Shown here: positions 1-8,923 of the stretch, one piece after another
Layout: the number at the start of each line of letters is the position of its first letter
Numbering within the stretch: the first letter of the stretch is position 1
NCBI RefSeq assembly: GCF_000739085.1
Contig: NZ_CP009110.1
Location: 7,130,001 to 7,194,000 of the forward strand
Direction: 5' to 3'
Length of the DNA: 64,000 nt
From: Amycolatopsis methanolica 239
Lineage (GTDB): Bacteria > Actinomycetota > Actinomycetes > Mycobacteriales > Pseudonocardiaceae
Notes under the pieces: generated by a model
Databases searched by the model: none
What the model was told of the DNA's origin: nothing
The model's input: only the letters and a program-made list of their open reading frames with translations
Translations under genes and position numbers: made by a program

Positions 1-135
1 CCCTGATCCGTCGTCGCCGTCACGTCGCCCCCTCCCAGTGCCTGCGTTGTGCCCCCGAATCCTGCCATGAAGCTCGGCCCGAAGTCCCACGTGCGGTGAT
101 ACCTCGGGATGACGCGGAGTGGGTTCCCGCCGACC

Positions 136-141
136 TAGGGT
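136..141 (+). promoter_or_regulatory. -10 hexamer TAGGGT for the sensor kinase gene
   Basis: TAGGGT lies 7 nt before the GTG at 149. This spacing fits a leaderless transcript and is the main reason for choosing that start over the in-frame GTGs at 119 and 140. No convincing -35 box is seen. Confidence 0.4.
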
Positions 142-148
142 GAACCGT

Positions 149-1327
149 GTGCGGCGACTGAGCTTGTGGATGCGGGCGCACCCGATGGTCGGGGACGTCC
201 TGCTCGCGCTGTTGCTGCTGCTCGTGGACCTGCTGCTCCTGGTCGCGCGGGCCGCTCCCGGCGAGGGGCAGCGGTGGTACGCCGCGATCCCGCTGGACCT
301 CGCGATGGTGGGGCCGGTGGCGTTCCGCCGGAAGTACCCGCTGGTCACGGCCTACGTGATCCTGCTGATGACGGTGCCGCACAGCGTGCTGGAGCTGGGC
401 GTCGGCAGCGCGACGGCGAGCTGCGTGGCCCTGTACACGGTGGTCGTCTACGTCGGTCGGCGGCAGGCCGCGCTGTACCTGGCCGCGCAGGCCGTGATCA
501 GCGTGCTGCAGATGTGGGCGTTCTGGTCGGCGCAGGGGTGGGCGCCGCTGCTGTTCATCGGGCTGATCTTCGCGTTGTGCTGGGTGCTCGGCGAGTTCGT
601 CGGCGCGCGGCGGGCCTACCACGCGGAGGTGGAGGCGCGGCTGCACCTGCTGGAGACCGAACGCGACCAGGCCGGGCGGATCGCGGTGGCCGAGGAACGC
701 GGGCGGATCGCGCGGGAGCTGCACGACGTGGTGGCCCACGCGGTGAGCGTGATCGTGGTGCAGGCCGACGGGGCGTCCTACGCGCTGCGGTCCAGCCCGG
801 AGCTGGCCGAGCGGGCGGTGCGCACGATCTCCGAGACGGGCCGGCAGGCGCTGACCGAGCTGCGGCGGCTGCTGCAGGTGCTGCGCGACGAAGAGGTGGC
901 CGGGGAGCCGCGCATCCCGCAGCCGACGGCGGAGTCGCTGGCGGACCTGGCGGAGCGGGTGCGGACCGCGGGGGTGCCGGTGGAGCTGTCGATCGAGGGG
1001 TCGCTCGCCGAGCTGCCTGCCGGGGTGTCGCTCGGCGTGTACCGGATCGTGCAGGAGTCGCTGACCAACACGCTCAAGCACGCCGGCCAGGGGGCCCGGG
1101 CGGAGGTGCGGGTGCGGCGGACCGAGAACCTGGTGGACGTGGAGATCGTGGACGACGGGGCCGGGAAGGCACGGGAGCTGGTGCCCGGGCCGGACCTGCC
1201 GGGAGGCAACGGGGTGATCGGGATGCGCGAACGGGCGCACCTGTTCGGCGGGATACTGCAGGTGGGGCCGCGGCCAGGGGGTGGCTGGCGGGTGCACGCG
1301 AGCTTCCCCGCGAGGCTCGACCCGTGA
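149..1327 (+). CDS. Two-component sensor histidine kinase (HisKA_3 / DesK-LiaS type)
   Basis: Membrane sensor kinase of the NarL-partner class. The first 150 or so residues hold four to five hydrophobic segments. A HisKA_3 dimerisation domain follows with the phospho-acceptor His in the ARELHDVVAH motif near residue 192, then an HATPase_c domain with an N box (QESLTNTLKH) and a G box (GVIGMRER). GTG starts at 119 and 140 are also possible. The TGA stop overlaps the GTG of the response regulator, so the pair is translationally coupled. The signal is unknown. A DrrA-like ABC exporter lies about 2 kb downstream and would be a plausible target, by analogy with antibiotic- or envelope-stress modules; that link is inference. 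Confidence 0.9.
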   Translation: MRRLSLWMRAHPMVGDVLLALLLLLVDLLLLVARAAPGEGQRWYAAIPLDLAMVGPVAFRRKYPLVTAYVILLMTVPHSVLELGVGSATASCVALYTVVVYVGRRQAALYLAAQAVISVLQMWAFWSAQGWAPLLFIGLIFALCWVLGEFVGARRAYHAEVEARLHLLETERDQAGRIAVAEERGRIARELHDVVAHAVSVIVVQADGASYALRSSPELAERAVRTISETGRQALTELRRLLQVLRDEEVAGEPRIPQPTAESLADLAERVRTAGVPVELSIEGSLAELPAGVSLGVYRIVQESLTNTLKHAGQGARAEVRVRRTENLVDVEIVDDGAGKARELVPGPDLPGGNGVIGMRERAHLFGGILQVGPRPGGGWRVHASFPARLDP

Positions 1328-1977
1328 TCCGCGTGGTGGTGGTCGACGACCAGGAGCTGATGCGGGTCGGGTTCCGCATGGTGCTGGGCGCGCAGGAGGA
1401 CATCGACCTGGTCGGCGAGGCCGGGAACGGCGCGGACGCGGTGTCGCTGGCCGGTTCGCTGCGGCCGGACGTCGTGTTGATGGACGTGCGGATGCCGGTG
1501 ATGGACGGCGTGGAGGCGACGAAGCGGATCGTCGAGGAAGGCACGTCGCGGGTGCTGGTGATGACGACGTTCGACCTGGACGAGTACGTGTACGCGGCGC
1601 TGCAGAACGGGGCCAGCGGGTTCCTGCTGAAGGACACGCCGCCGGACCACCTGGTGTCGGCGCTGCGGTCGGTGGCGTCCGGGGACGCCGTGGTGTCGCC
1701 GTCGGTGACGCGGCGGCTGCTGGACCGTTTCATGAGCGGCGGCGCCCCACCGCGCGACGAAGCCGAGCTGGACGTGCTGACCGAGCGGGAGCGCGAGGTG
1801 CTGGTGCTCATCGCGAAGGGCCTGTCCAATGTGGAGATAGCGGAAAAGCTGTTCCTCTCCGAGGCCACGGTCAAGACGCACGTGGGCCGGATCCTGGCGA
1901 AGCTCGGGCTGCGGGACCGCGTGCAGGCGGTGGTGCTGGCCTACGAGACGGGCCTGATCCGGCCTGGCTTGGCGTGA
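1324..1977 (+). CDS. NarL/FixJ-family response regulator
   Basis: DNA-binding response regulator of 217 residues, partner of the upstream kinase. The receiver domain (about 1-120) has the acidic pair near residues 8-9, the phospho-acceptor Asp54 in LMDVRMP, the switch Thr in MTTFD and the Lys in LLKD. A LuxR-type helix-turn-helix (about 150-215) follows, with LTEREREVL and a typical recognition helix in ATVKTHVGRI. Translation starts at the GTG that overlaps the kinase stop (GTGA), a standard coupling. About 190 bases without a gene follow, then a convergent SDR gene. Confidence 0.93.
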   Translation: MIRVVVVDDQELMRVGFRMVLGAQEDIDLVGEAGNGADAVSLAGSLRPDVVLMDVRMPVMDGVEATKRIVEEGTSRVLVMTTFDLDEYVYAALQNGASGFLLKDTPPDHLVSALRSVASGDAVVSPSVTRRLLDRFMSGGAPPRDEAELDVLTEREREVLVLIAKGLSNVEIAEKLFLSEATVKTHVGRILAKLGLRDRVQAVVLAYETGLIRPGLA

Positions 1978-2165
1978 GCTGGAGCAGGCCCGGAGGTTCT
2001 GGTCCGGGCGATCGATCGCCTGGCAGCGGCGCGCCGCGTGGCGCCGCCGGTTCGCGCGTCCGCGGCAGGGCGGTGAGTCCAGCTCCGCCTCGACCTCGGC
2101 GTGCCGGCGCCCGCTCACCCGCCGCCGGCGAGCACTCGGGCTCCGGGGGCATCCGAGGGAGAGGT

Positions 2166-3074
2166 TCAGCGGTAGGGGGCCGGGTCCACCTCCGCCGGGT
2201 TGCGGCCCGCCTTGTGGACCTCGGCGTACCAGCGGCCCCAGTCCGGCCGGGTGCCGTCCACGTCGGTGACCCCGTACTCGCGCATGAGGGTCCACGAGGC
2301 GATCGTGCGGCCGGCGAAGCGGGCCGCGTCCGGGTCGTTCACCAGCGCGGCCACCCCGCGCGCCAGGTAGTACGGCGTCTCCGACAGCGCGAAGTCCGGG
2401 CCGCCCGCGCCGGTCACCGCGTCTCGCCAGTTCGGCTCCGCGACGCCGAAGAGGTCCAGCATCGCCTCGGAGCGGAGGAAACCGGGCGTCACCGACAGGC
2501 CGACGCAACCCCGCCCAGCCAGCTCCGCACCCAGCGCCCTGCCGAGCGCCCGCACCCCGCACTTCGCCAGGTAGTACGGGATGCCCGCGCCCACGTACTC
2601 GTCGTCGTCGCCGTCGGTCACCTCGATCACGAAACCACCAGGGCGCCGCACGACCAGCGGCAGCAGCCGGTGCAGCGCGATCAGGTGCGTGTCCAGCGCG
2701 TTGTGCACCAGGGTCAGCGCGTCGTCCAGGCTGGACTCCCAGTACGGCCGCTCGAAGTCGACGAACGGGTCACCGCCCCACACGTCGTCGACCAAGACGT
2801 CCAGACCGCCGGACTCCGCCTCGACCCGCTCCCGCAGCGCGTCCACGTCCGCCACCGACGTGAAGTCGCACCGCACCGGCACGCCCCGGCCGCCCGCCGC
2901 GTCCACCAGCTCGGCCGTCTCCTCGATCGTCTCCGACCGCTGCATCGGCGACGACGACCCGCGGGTCGTACGCCCGGTGACGTACACCGTCGCGCCGCCG
3001 CGACCGAGCTCCACCGCGATCGCGCGACCGCACCCCCTGGTCGCACCCGTCACCAGCACCGTCTTCGCCGTCAT
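2166..3074 (-). CDS. Short-chain dehydrogenase/reductase, classical type
   Basis: NAD(P)-dependent oxidoreductase of 302 residues with a Rossmann fold. The cofactor loop is a variant (VTGATRGCGRA near residues 7-17), and the catalytic tetrad region retains YYLAKCG. At about 300 residues it is longer than the usual 250, the extra length lying at the C-terminus around a Trp-rich stretch (RPDWGRWYAEV). The usual NNAG motif reads VDDVWGG, as in a subgroup of long SDRs. The ATG at 3074 is chosen because the upstream 14 codons look non-coding and because TATCGT lies exactly 6 nt before it. The substrate cannot be told from the sequence. Confidence 0.82.
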   Translation of the reverse strand: MTAKTVLVTGATRGCGRAIAVELGRGGATVYVTGRTTRGSSSPMQRSETIEETAELVDAAGGRGVPVRCDFTSVADVDALRERVEAESGGLDVLVDDVWGGDPFVDFERPYWESSLDDALTLVHNALDTHLIALHRLLPLVVRRPGGFVIEVTDGDDDEYVGAGIPYYLAKCGVRALGRALGAELAGRGCVGLSVTPGFLRSEAMLDLFGVAEPNWRDAVTGAGGPDFALSETPYYLARGVAALVNDPDAARFAGRTIASWTLMREYGVTDVDGTRPDWGRWYAEVHKAGRNPAEVDPAPYR

Positions 3075-3080
3075 GCGGGC

Positions 3081-3086
3081 ACGATA
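3081..3086 (-). promoter_or_regulatory. -10 hexamer TATCGT for the SDR gene
   Basis: On the minus strand TATCGT is followed by six bases and the ATG at 3074, the spacing of a leaderless promoter. No clear -35 box is seen. Confidence 0.4.
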
Positions 3087-3293
3087 ACGCCCGACCCCGA
3101 CAAAACCGGGCCCCAAAGCTCAGGGGCGATTCAGGGTCATCACCGATCCCGTGCGCACGCGAATCGCGGGAGGCTACTACCGCAGTCGGGTGGGAAGTTC
3201 GAACCACAGGATGACGCGCACGCGTGCCCCGATCGGTCAACATGAGAGCCGCACGGGGAACAACAGGCTTTTGACCAGCACAGGGGAGCAACC

Positions 3294-4226
3294 ATGATAG
3301 AGGCACGGGGCCTCACCAAACACTACGGAAAAACGCTCGCCGTCAACGATCTGTCCTTCGACGTCGCCCCCGGCGAGGTGACCGGTTTCCTCGGTCCGAA
3401 CGGTGCCGGGAAATCGACCACCATGCGGATGATCCTGGGCCTGGACAATCCGACGAGCGGCCAGGTGACCATCGGCGGAAAGCGTTACACGGAACTGAAG
3501 AATCCACTTCGGACCGTTGGTGCACTGCTCGACGCCAAGTGGGTGCACCCGAACCGCTCGGCGCGGGCGCACCTGGCCTGGATGGCGAAGTCCAACCACA
3601 TCCCGGCGCGCCGCGTCGACGAGGTGCTCGACATCGTCGGCCTGACCAGCGTCGCGGGCAAGCGCGCCGGCGGGTTCTCGCTGGGCATGTCGCAGCGGCT
3701 GGGGATCGCAGCGGCCCTGCTCGGCGACCCGGAGGTGCTGCTGTTCGACGAGCCGGTCAACGGCCTCGACCCGGAGGGCATCCTCTGGATCCGCAAGTTC
3801 ATGCACCGCCTCGCCGACGAGGGCCGCACCGTCTTCGTCTCCAGCCACCTGCTGTCGGAGATGGCGCTGACCGCCTCCAACCTCGTGGTCATCGGCAAGG
3901 GCAAGCTGATCTCGCAGAGCACCACGAAGGAGTTCGTGGCCAGGGCCAGCGAGAACACCGTCAAGGTGCGCAGCCCGCAGCTGGCCAAGCTGCGCTCGCT
4001 GCTGCCCGCCGACAGCGCCACCGACACCGACGACGGCATCCTCGTATCCGGTTTGGACAGCGAGAAGATCGGCGAGCTGGCCGCGAGCAACGGCATCGTG
4101 CTGCACGAGCTGAGCCCGCAGACGGGTTCGCTGGAGCAGGCTTTCATGCAGATCACGGGCGATTCCGTCGAGTACCACACCGGTCTGGAGACCGAGGCCC
4201 GGCACGCTCTCGAGCCGGCGAATTAA
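3294..4226 (+). CDS. ABC transporter ATP-binding protein (DrrA/CcmA-like)
   Basis: Cytoplasmic ATPase subunit of an ABC exporter, 310 residues. Walker A is GPNGAGKST (about 34-42), the signature is degenerate (SLGMSQR, about 129-135), Walker B is LLFDEP (149-154) with a D-loop GLDP, and the H-loop His lies in SSHLLSE. The C-terminal 90 residues form the extension typical of multidrug and lantibiotic exporters of the DrrA/BcrA group. The membrane subunit is encoded 113 bases downstream on the same strand, so the two genes form a single-ATPase, single-permease exporter. The substrate is unknown; antibiotic or peptide export would fit the family. Confidence 0.9.
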   Translation: MIEARGLTKHYGKTLAVNDLSFDVAPGEVTGFLGPNGAGKSTTMRMILGLDNPTSGQVTIGGKRYTELKNPLRTVGALLDAKWVHPNRSARAHLAWMAKSNHIPARRVDEVLDIVGLTSVAGKRAGGFSLGMSQRLGIAAALLGDPEVLLFDEPVNGLDPEGILWIRKFMHRLADEGRTVFVSSHLLSEMALTASNLVVIGKGKLISQSTTKEFVARASENTVKVRSPQLAKLRSLLPADSATDTDDGILVSGLDSEKIGELAASNGIVLHELSPQTGSLEQAFMQITGDSVEYHTGLETEARHALEPAN

Positions 4227-4242
4227 GACCGTCCCGGACCTG

Positions 4243-4286
4243 GCTTGCGTGGCGGTGCGGGTAGCGGAACCCGCGGCGGTGCAAGC
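4243..4286 (+). other. Intercistronic stem-loop between the ABC ATPase and permease genes
   Basis: GCTTGC (4243-4248) pairs with GCAAGC (4281-4286), and inside it GCGGGT (4257-4262) pairs with ACCCGC (4269-4274). No T-run follows, so it is more likely a stability or attenuation element than a full terminator. It would allow unequal expression of ATPase and permease; that role is inference. Confidence 0.4.
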
Positions 4287-4339
4287 GCACGGCCCACCAA
4301 GCGGCTGCGCCGCTCGAAACACGCTTTTAGGGGAACATC

Positions 4340-5113
4340 ATGACTTTGCTTGCCGTGGAACGGATGAAACTGTTCACCACCCGCTCGCCGTGGTGGTGCG
4401 CACTGGTGGCGCTGGCCACCACGATCGGGTTCTCCGCCCTGGTCGTCGGCAACGCGGACGATGGGGGCGAGTTCACCGCCACCGTCGCCTCGACCCAGTT
4501 CGGCTACAGCTTCGGCATGGCCGTGATCATGGTGCTGGCCGCGCTCGCGGTCACCACCGAGTACCGCTTCGGCACGATCCGCACGACCTTCCAGGCGGTG
4601 CCCAACCGGGCCGCCGCGCTGGTCGCGAAGACCACCGTCGTCGCGCTGGTCGCGCTGGTCATCGGTGAGCTGAGCGCGTTCGGCTCGTGGGCGCTGGCGC
4701 TCGTGCTCAAGCCGAACGCCCCGCTCGCGCTGGACACCGCCGCGGACTGGATCAACGTGGCCGGGGTCGGCGCGATCTACGCGCTCGCCGCGGTGATCGC
4801 GGTGGCCGTGGGCATCCTGCTCCGCCACAGCGCCGGCGCCATCGCACTGCTGCTGATCTACGCGCTCGCGGTCGAGGACCTGATCCGGCTCATCCCGAGC
4901 GTCGGCGACGACATCTACCAGTGGCTGCCGTTCAACGTCGCCAACAAGTTCCTCACCGGCGACGGCGCGTCGAACATGGGCCGGAACGTCGACGCCGGCG
5001 CGCCGATGTCCACGGCCGCGCTGTCGCAGGGCTGGTCGCTGGCCTACTTCGCGGCGGTCGCAGTCGCGCTGCTGGCGATCGCGGTCGCGACGGCTCGCAA
5101 GCGCGACGCCTGA
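4340..5113 (+). CDS. ABC transporter permease subunit (ABC-2 type)
   Basis: Integral membrane protein of 257 residues with about six hydrophobic segments and a short soluble N-terminus (MTLLAVERMKLFTTRSPW) typical of ABC-2 permeases. The segment TTEYRFGTIRTTFQAVPNR after the second membrane span is the coupling region seen in actinobacterial ABC-2 permeases, where it commonly reads SEYRYGTI. It follows the ATPase gene, and a strong terminator lies about 55 bases beyond its stop, so these two genes make a closed transcription unit. The substrate is unknown. Confidence 0.85.
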   Translation: MTLLAVERMKLFTTRSPWWCALVALATTIGFSALVVGNADDGGEFTATVASTQFGYSFGMAVIMVLAALAVTTEYRFGTIRTTFQAVPNRAAALVAKTTVVALVALVIGELSAFGSWALALVLKPNAPLALDTAADWINVAGVGAIYALAAVIAVAVGILLRHSAGAIALLLIYALAVEDLIRLIPSVGDDIYQWLPFNVANKFLTGDGASNMGRNVDAGAPMSTAALSQGWSLAYFAAVAVALLAIAVATARKRDA

Positions 5114-5168
5114 GCGAAAGACCACCACAGGACGCTCCGGTGGGGACCGGAGCACGGGGAAGAAGAAC

Positions 5169-5204
5169 GGCCCGGGCCACCTAATTCGGGGGGTGGCCCG
5201 GGCC
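5169..5204 (+). terminator. Strong hairpin terminator after the ABC exporter genes
   Basis: GGCCCGGGCCACC (5169-5181) pairs perfectly with GGTGGCCCGGGCC (5192-5204) around a 10-base loop. It has no long T-run, which is common for actinobacterial hairpin terminators. Confidence 0.75.
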
Positions 5205-5386
5205 TTCGCCTGTAGTGCATCCGGCGACCTCCGGGAAGGTCGAATCGATTAATCCGGTGATGCCGTTACGACCCCTGGGTTAATACCGCGTAAAGCACCT
5301 GTGGCTGGCCTCACAGGAAGCGGACGCACCGCCTCTGACCAGGCATTCTGGAATCACCACGTCAGGCGACTCCACGGAGGTGACCC

Positions 5387-5950
5387 TTGACGGTGGATAT
5401 CGATCGGAAAATCACCGCCCCGCGCGCCGTCGCGCATCCGCCCGCTCTGGAACCGCTCGACGCGCTGGAATGGTCGCAGGCCGTGGAGTTGCCCCGGATC
5501 GTGTCCACCGCGACGAGACCGGCGGAGATCCGGCGCGCGTGGATCCACCGGGCCGCCGAAAGCGAAGTTCTCGCGTTGTTCCGCGCCGTGAGCGCCCGGG
5601 GCGAGATGATCCCGGCCCCGTGGTGGCTGCGCGCCCTCGCGGAGGGCAGGCTGGACTCGCGGGAGACCGGGTTCCGCATCGAGGACCGGGTGGCACAGCT
5701 GCTGTCCCGCCGGCCCGGCTGGGAGTACGTGCCGTGGGCCGCGGACGGCGAATCCGGGTACTGGGAGTTCATGCCGTCGGAGAACGGGCGCTCCGGGCAC
5801 AAGATCCCCACCACGATCCTGACCACCAGCCGCCACGACGGGTGGATCGACGTGCTGCCCGCCCACACCGGCACGACGCCGTCGCCGATCGCCGTGCACG
5901 GGGTCGGCGGCCTGCGCTCCCGGTTGGGGGAGTTCGAGGCCGTCCGCTAG
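5387..5950 (+). CDS. Protein of unknown function, 187 residues
   Basis: I do not recognise a family. It is a soluble protein with no signal peptide or membrane segment, rich in Trp (EWSQ, PWWLRAL, GWEYVPW, YWEFMPS), and the C-terminal half (GHKIPTTILTTSRHDGWIDVLP) looks beta-rich. The TTG at 5387 is chosen because GGAGG (5376-5380) stands 6 bases before it; a GTG at 5393 is the alternative. Base composition is like that of its neighbours. It lies 18 bases before trmB, but trmB has its own promoter-like hexamer, so shared function is not implied. Confidence 0.6.
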   Translation: MTVDIDRKITAPRAVAHPPALEPLDALEWSQAVELPRIVSTATRPAEIRRAWIHRAAESEVLALFRAVSARGEMIPAPWWLRALAEGRLDSRETGFRIEDRVAQLLSRRPGWEYVPWAADGESGYWEFMPSENGRSGHKIPTTILTTSRHDGWIDVLPAHTGTTPSPIAVHGVGGLRSRLGEFEAVR

Positions 5951-5956
5951 GACCGT

Positions 5957-5962
5957 TAACTT
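5957..5962 (+). promoter_or_regulatory. -10 hexamer TAACTT for trmB
   Basis: TAACTT is followed by exactly six bases and the GTG start of trmB, predicting a leaderless message. Confidence 0.45.
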
Positions 5963-5968
5963 GGGCGG

Positions 5969-6667
5969 GTGGAGAGCGAGCAGCAGCCCCGCCTGCGGAG
6001 TGTCGTCAGTTACGTGCAGCGTGGTGGCCGGATGACGGTCGGCCAGCAGCGTGCCTGGGAACGCCAGTGGGCGGACATCGGGCGCCGGGTGGCCGACCTG
6101 CCGCCCGGTCCGATCGACTTCGCCAGGTGGTTCGGCCGCCCGGCTCCGGTGCTGCTGGAGATCGGCTCCGGCATGGGTGAGACGACCGCGCAGCTCGCGG
6201 CCGCCGAGCCGGAGGTCAACTACGTCGCGGTCGAGGTGTACGAGGCCGGTCTCGGGCAGCTGATGCTGCGCGCCGAGCGGCTCGGCCTGGAGAACCTGCG
6301 CCTGCTGCACGGCGACGCGGTGATCGCGCTGAAGGAGCACATCGAGCCGGATTCGCTGTCCGGGGTGCGGATCTTCTTCCCGGACCCCTGGCCGAAGAAG
6401 CGCCACCACAAGCGCAGGCTGGTGCAGCCCGACTTCGTGAAGCTGGTGGCGTCGCGGCTCGCGCCCGGCGGGATCCTGCACATGGCCACCGACTGGGAGC
6501 ACTACGCCGAGCAGATGCTCGAGGTGTGTTCGGCCGAGCCCGCGCTGCGCAACCGCTTCGACGACTGGGCGCCGCGGCCGAGCTGGCGGCCCGTCACCAA
6601 GTTCGAGCAGCGGGCCGACCAGGAGGGCCGGATCAGCCGGGACCTGATCTTCGAACGCGTGGGCTGA
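5969..6667 (+). CDS. trmB: tRNA (guanine-N7-)-methyltransferase
   Basis: SAM-dependent methyltransferase, 232 residues, that makes m7G46 in the variable loop of tRNA. The SAM-binding loop is LLEIGSGMGE (about 55-64). The family signature FFPDPWPKKRHHKRRL (about 133-148) carries the substrate-binding and catalytic Asp. The C-terminal TKFEQRADQEGR motif is also diagnostic of TrmB. Length and domain order match the family. The GTG at 5969 stands alone, without a Shine-Dalgarno sequence but with a TANNNT box 6 bases upstream. It is convergent with the FtsX-like permease across a shared terminator. Confidence 0.95.
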   Translation: MESEQQPRLRSVVSYVQRGGRMTVGQQRAWERQWADIGRRVADLPPGPIDFARWFGRPAPVLLEIGSGMGETTAQLAAAEPEVNYVAVEVYEAGLGQLMLRAERLGLENLRLLHGDAVIALKEHIEPDSLSGVRIFFPDPWPKKRHHKRRLVQPDFVKLVASRLAPGGILHMATDWEHYAEQMLEVCSAEPALRNRFDDWAPRPSWRPVTKFEQRADQEGRISRDLIFERVG

Positions 6668-6700
6668 CCGGCCGCCCCTCCCCCGACGAGGGGCGGCCGG
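6668..6700. terminator. Bidirectional terminator between trmB and the FtsX-like permease
   Basis: CCGGCCGCCCCTC (6668-6680) pairs perfectly with GAGGGGCGGCCGG (6688-6700) around a 7-base loop. The hairpin starts directly after the trmB stop and ends 6 bases before the stop of the convergent permease gene. Confidence 0.8.
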
Positions 6701-6706
6701 ACGAGC

Positions 6707-8923
6707 TCATTCGTTGGCCAGCGGTTCCGCGCGCACCCGGTTCAGGGCCGGGGTGCAGACCGACGCGGCGAGGACCGCCACGGCGAACCCGAGCACCACC
6801 GGCGCGGCCAGCCACGGGCTGATCACCGCCGAGGCGTTCTGGGATTCCTGAATGATCGAGAACAACCCGAGGCCGGCGATCATTCCCAGCAGCCCGGACC
6901 CGATCGTGGCGACCAGCGCGGGTAGCGCGGCCTCCATCCGCAGCGCCCTGGACAGCACCCGGGTCGGCGTGCCCGCCGCCATCAGCGCCCCGAACGTGCG
7001 ACGCCGGTCCATCACCGATCCGGCGGTCGCGATCGCCGCGCTGCACCCGGCCAGGACCGCCGCGACCGTCACCCCGATGACGGTGACGCGGCGCAGGTCG
7101 TCCAGCTGGTCGCGCTGGCCGTCCAGGTACAGCTCCCGGCTGTACACGCTTTCGCCGCCGGCCGCGCCGACCAGCGCGGTGCGCACCAGCTCGCGGTCGG
7201 CCGGGGTGGTGTCGACGGCGACCCGCGCGTACGACGGCACGACACCGGCCGGCATGACCGCCGGGTCGATGATCAGCGGCGCGTACCCGTCGTCGTCGGT
7301 CTGCGTCATCGGCTTGACCGCGGTGCCCGCGGCGAACGGCACGCCTTCGGCGTCGTAGTCGCCTGCCACCCGGAAACCGCCGAGCTCCAGGTCGTGGGTG
7401 CTGTAAATCCCCGGGCCGGTGCAGGTGGCCTGCACGCGGTAGAGCTGCACCGCGTCGGCGCAGGACACGACCACACCGGTGTAGGTGGAGCCGTTCACCG
7501 ACTTCAGCGTCACCTCGGGCATCGACACCGCGCGGGCGGGCAGGTTGTAGCGCTCCAGTGTCGCGTTGGCCTGTGCGGCGATCGTGCCTGCCCGTTCGCC
7601 GGAGGTGTCCACCGACAGCACCGAGTCGCGGTAGGTTCCGCCGCCACCGGCCATCGCGTCGAAGCTGGGCATCAGCGTCAGCGCCATCGACCCGGTGAAC
7701 ACGGCGAGCACGACCCCGGCCGAGGCGCGGTAGGCGCCGCGCGGGTCGTTGCGCAGCCGCCGCCCGGCCAGCAGCGCGGACGGCTTGCGCCAGCGGCTCA
7801 CGAAGAACCCGCCGATCACCGCCGTCACGTACGGCCCGACCAGCATCGCCGAGGCGATCATCAGCCCGAGGCCGAGCAGGATCAGGTTGACGTCGTCGCC
7901 CTGCTCGATGGCGAAGAAGAAGAACAACGCGGTCGCCGGCAACGAGAGCAGGCGCCACCAGCGCAGCGGCTTCGGAGTGTGCTGCACGACCGCACCGACC
8001 GGGTTGCTCACCACCCGCCGCAACCCGAGCACGGCGGCCAGCAGCACCAGCGCAGGCACGGCGACCAGCACGAACACAGTCAGCCCGACCGGCACGCGGA
8101 AGTCACCGGCGAGCCACGTGCCGCCGTCCCACCGCACCAGCCGGGCCAGCGACCACAGCAGCGGGCTGATCGCCCAGCCGAGCAGCGCGCCAGCGACCGC
8201 GGCGATCCCGGTCTCGGCCGCGGTGATCGACACGACCTGTCCGGGTGTCGCGCCGGCCAGGCGCAGGGCCGCCAGCCGCTGTTCGCGGCGGGCCGCGATG
8301 AGCCGCGCCGAGGAGGCCACCAGCACCAGGCTCGGCACCAGCAGCACCACGACCCCGACCCCGGCCAGCAGCGTGAGCAGCGCGTCCACCCGCGCCTCCG
8401 ACGGCGGCACGAACCCGTTCCGCTCGTTCGCGTTCACCGGCATCGTCTCCGGGCTGTGCCCGACCAGCGCGACGAGCTGGTCCGGGAAACGCAGGGCGTC
8501 CTCGCCGAGGGTGCCCACCACCTTGCCGGGGAACCGGTCGGCCAGCTGCGACGCGGGCAGCCGGTTCATCGCCTGGAACAGCTCCGGCGACACCAGCACC
8601 TCACCTGGCGCCGGGAACTTCGGCACCCCGGCGGGCAACGCGGCCCCGCCGGCGAGTTGTGCCACGTCCACGCGGTCGATCCGCCTGCCGTCGAAGAAGT
8701 CGGTGCTCGACGAGATCGACAGGGTCGGTGTGCCGCCGTCGCGGGAGCCGTACTGCTCCTGCCAGACCGCGCGCTCGGCGCGGGCCTGCGTCGCGAAGGG
8801 CAGGCTCAGCAGCAACAGGACCAGCCCCGTGGCCACCGCGACCCCCACCGCGGTGAGCAGGGTGGCGGTCCTGGTCCGCCGGTCCGCCCGCAGAACCTTG
8901 AACGCCAGCTGGACCGGGCTCAC
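6707..8923 (-). CDS. ABC transporter permease with two FtsX-like domains
   Basis: Large membrane subunit, 738 residues, of a MacB/BceB-like ABC transporter. It opens with a hydrophobic segment near residues 20-45, then a long extracytoplasmic region, and has two FtsX-like permease modules: one around residues 180-330 with its TM block, and one at the C-terminus (about 590-735). The GTG start overlaps the stop of the ATPase gene (GTGA), so the two are translationally coupled. Such duplicated-FtsX permeases serve in removal of antimicrobial peptides or lipoproteins from the membrane. The divergent kinase/regulator pair just upstream is the likely control system; that is inference from position. 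Confidence 0.88.
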   Translation of the reverse strand: MSPVQLAFKVLRADRRTRTATLLTAVGVAVATGLVLLLLSLPFATQARAERAVWQEQYGSRDGGTPTLSISSSTDFFDGRRIDRVDVAQLAGGAALPAGVPKFPAPGEVLVSPELFQAMNRLPASQLADRFPGKVVGTLGEDALRFPDQLVALVGHSPETMPVNANERNGFVPPSEARVDALLTLLAGVGVVVLLVPSLVLVASSARLIAARREQRLAALRLAGATPGQVVSITAAETGIAAVAGALLGWAISPLLWSLARLVRWDGGTWLAGDFRVPVGLTVFVLVAVPALVLLAAVLGLRRVVSNPVGAVVQHTPKPLRWWRLLSLPATALFFFFAIEQGDDVNLILLGLGLMIASAMLVGPYVTAVIGGFFVSRWRKPSALLAGRRLRNDPRGAYRASAGVVLAVFTGSMALTLMPSFDAMAGGGGTYRDSVLSVDTSGERAGTIAAQANATLERYNLPARAVSMPEVTLKSVNGSTYTGVVVSCADAVQLYRVQATCTGPGIYSTHDLELGGFRVAGDYDAEGVPFAAGTAVKPMTQTDDDGYAPLIIDPAVMPAGVVPSYARVAVDTTPADRELVRTALVGAAGGESVYSRELYLDGQRDQLDDLRRVTVIGVTVAAVLAGCSAAIATAGSVMDRRRTFGALMAAGTPTRVLSRALRMEAALPALVATIGSGLLGMIAGLGLFSIIQESQNASAVISPWLAAPVVLGFAVAVLAASVCTPALNRVRAEPLANE

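Noticed and set aside
3197..3205. GTTCGAACC, like a tRNA T-loop
   Set aside because: No acceptor or anticodon stem can be drawn around it, so it is not a tRNA gene.
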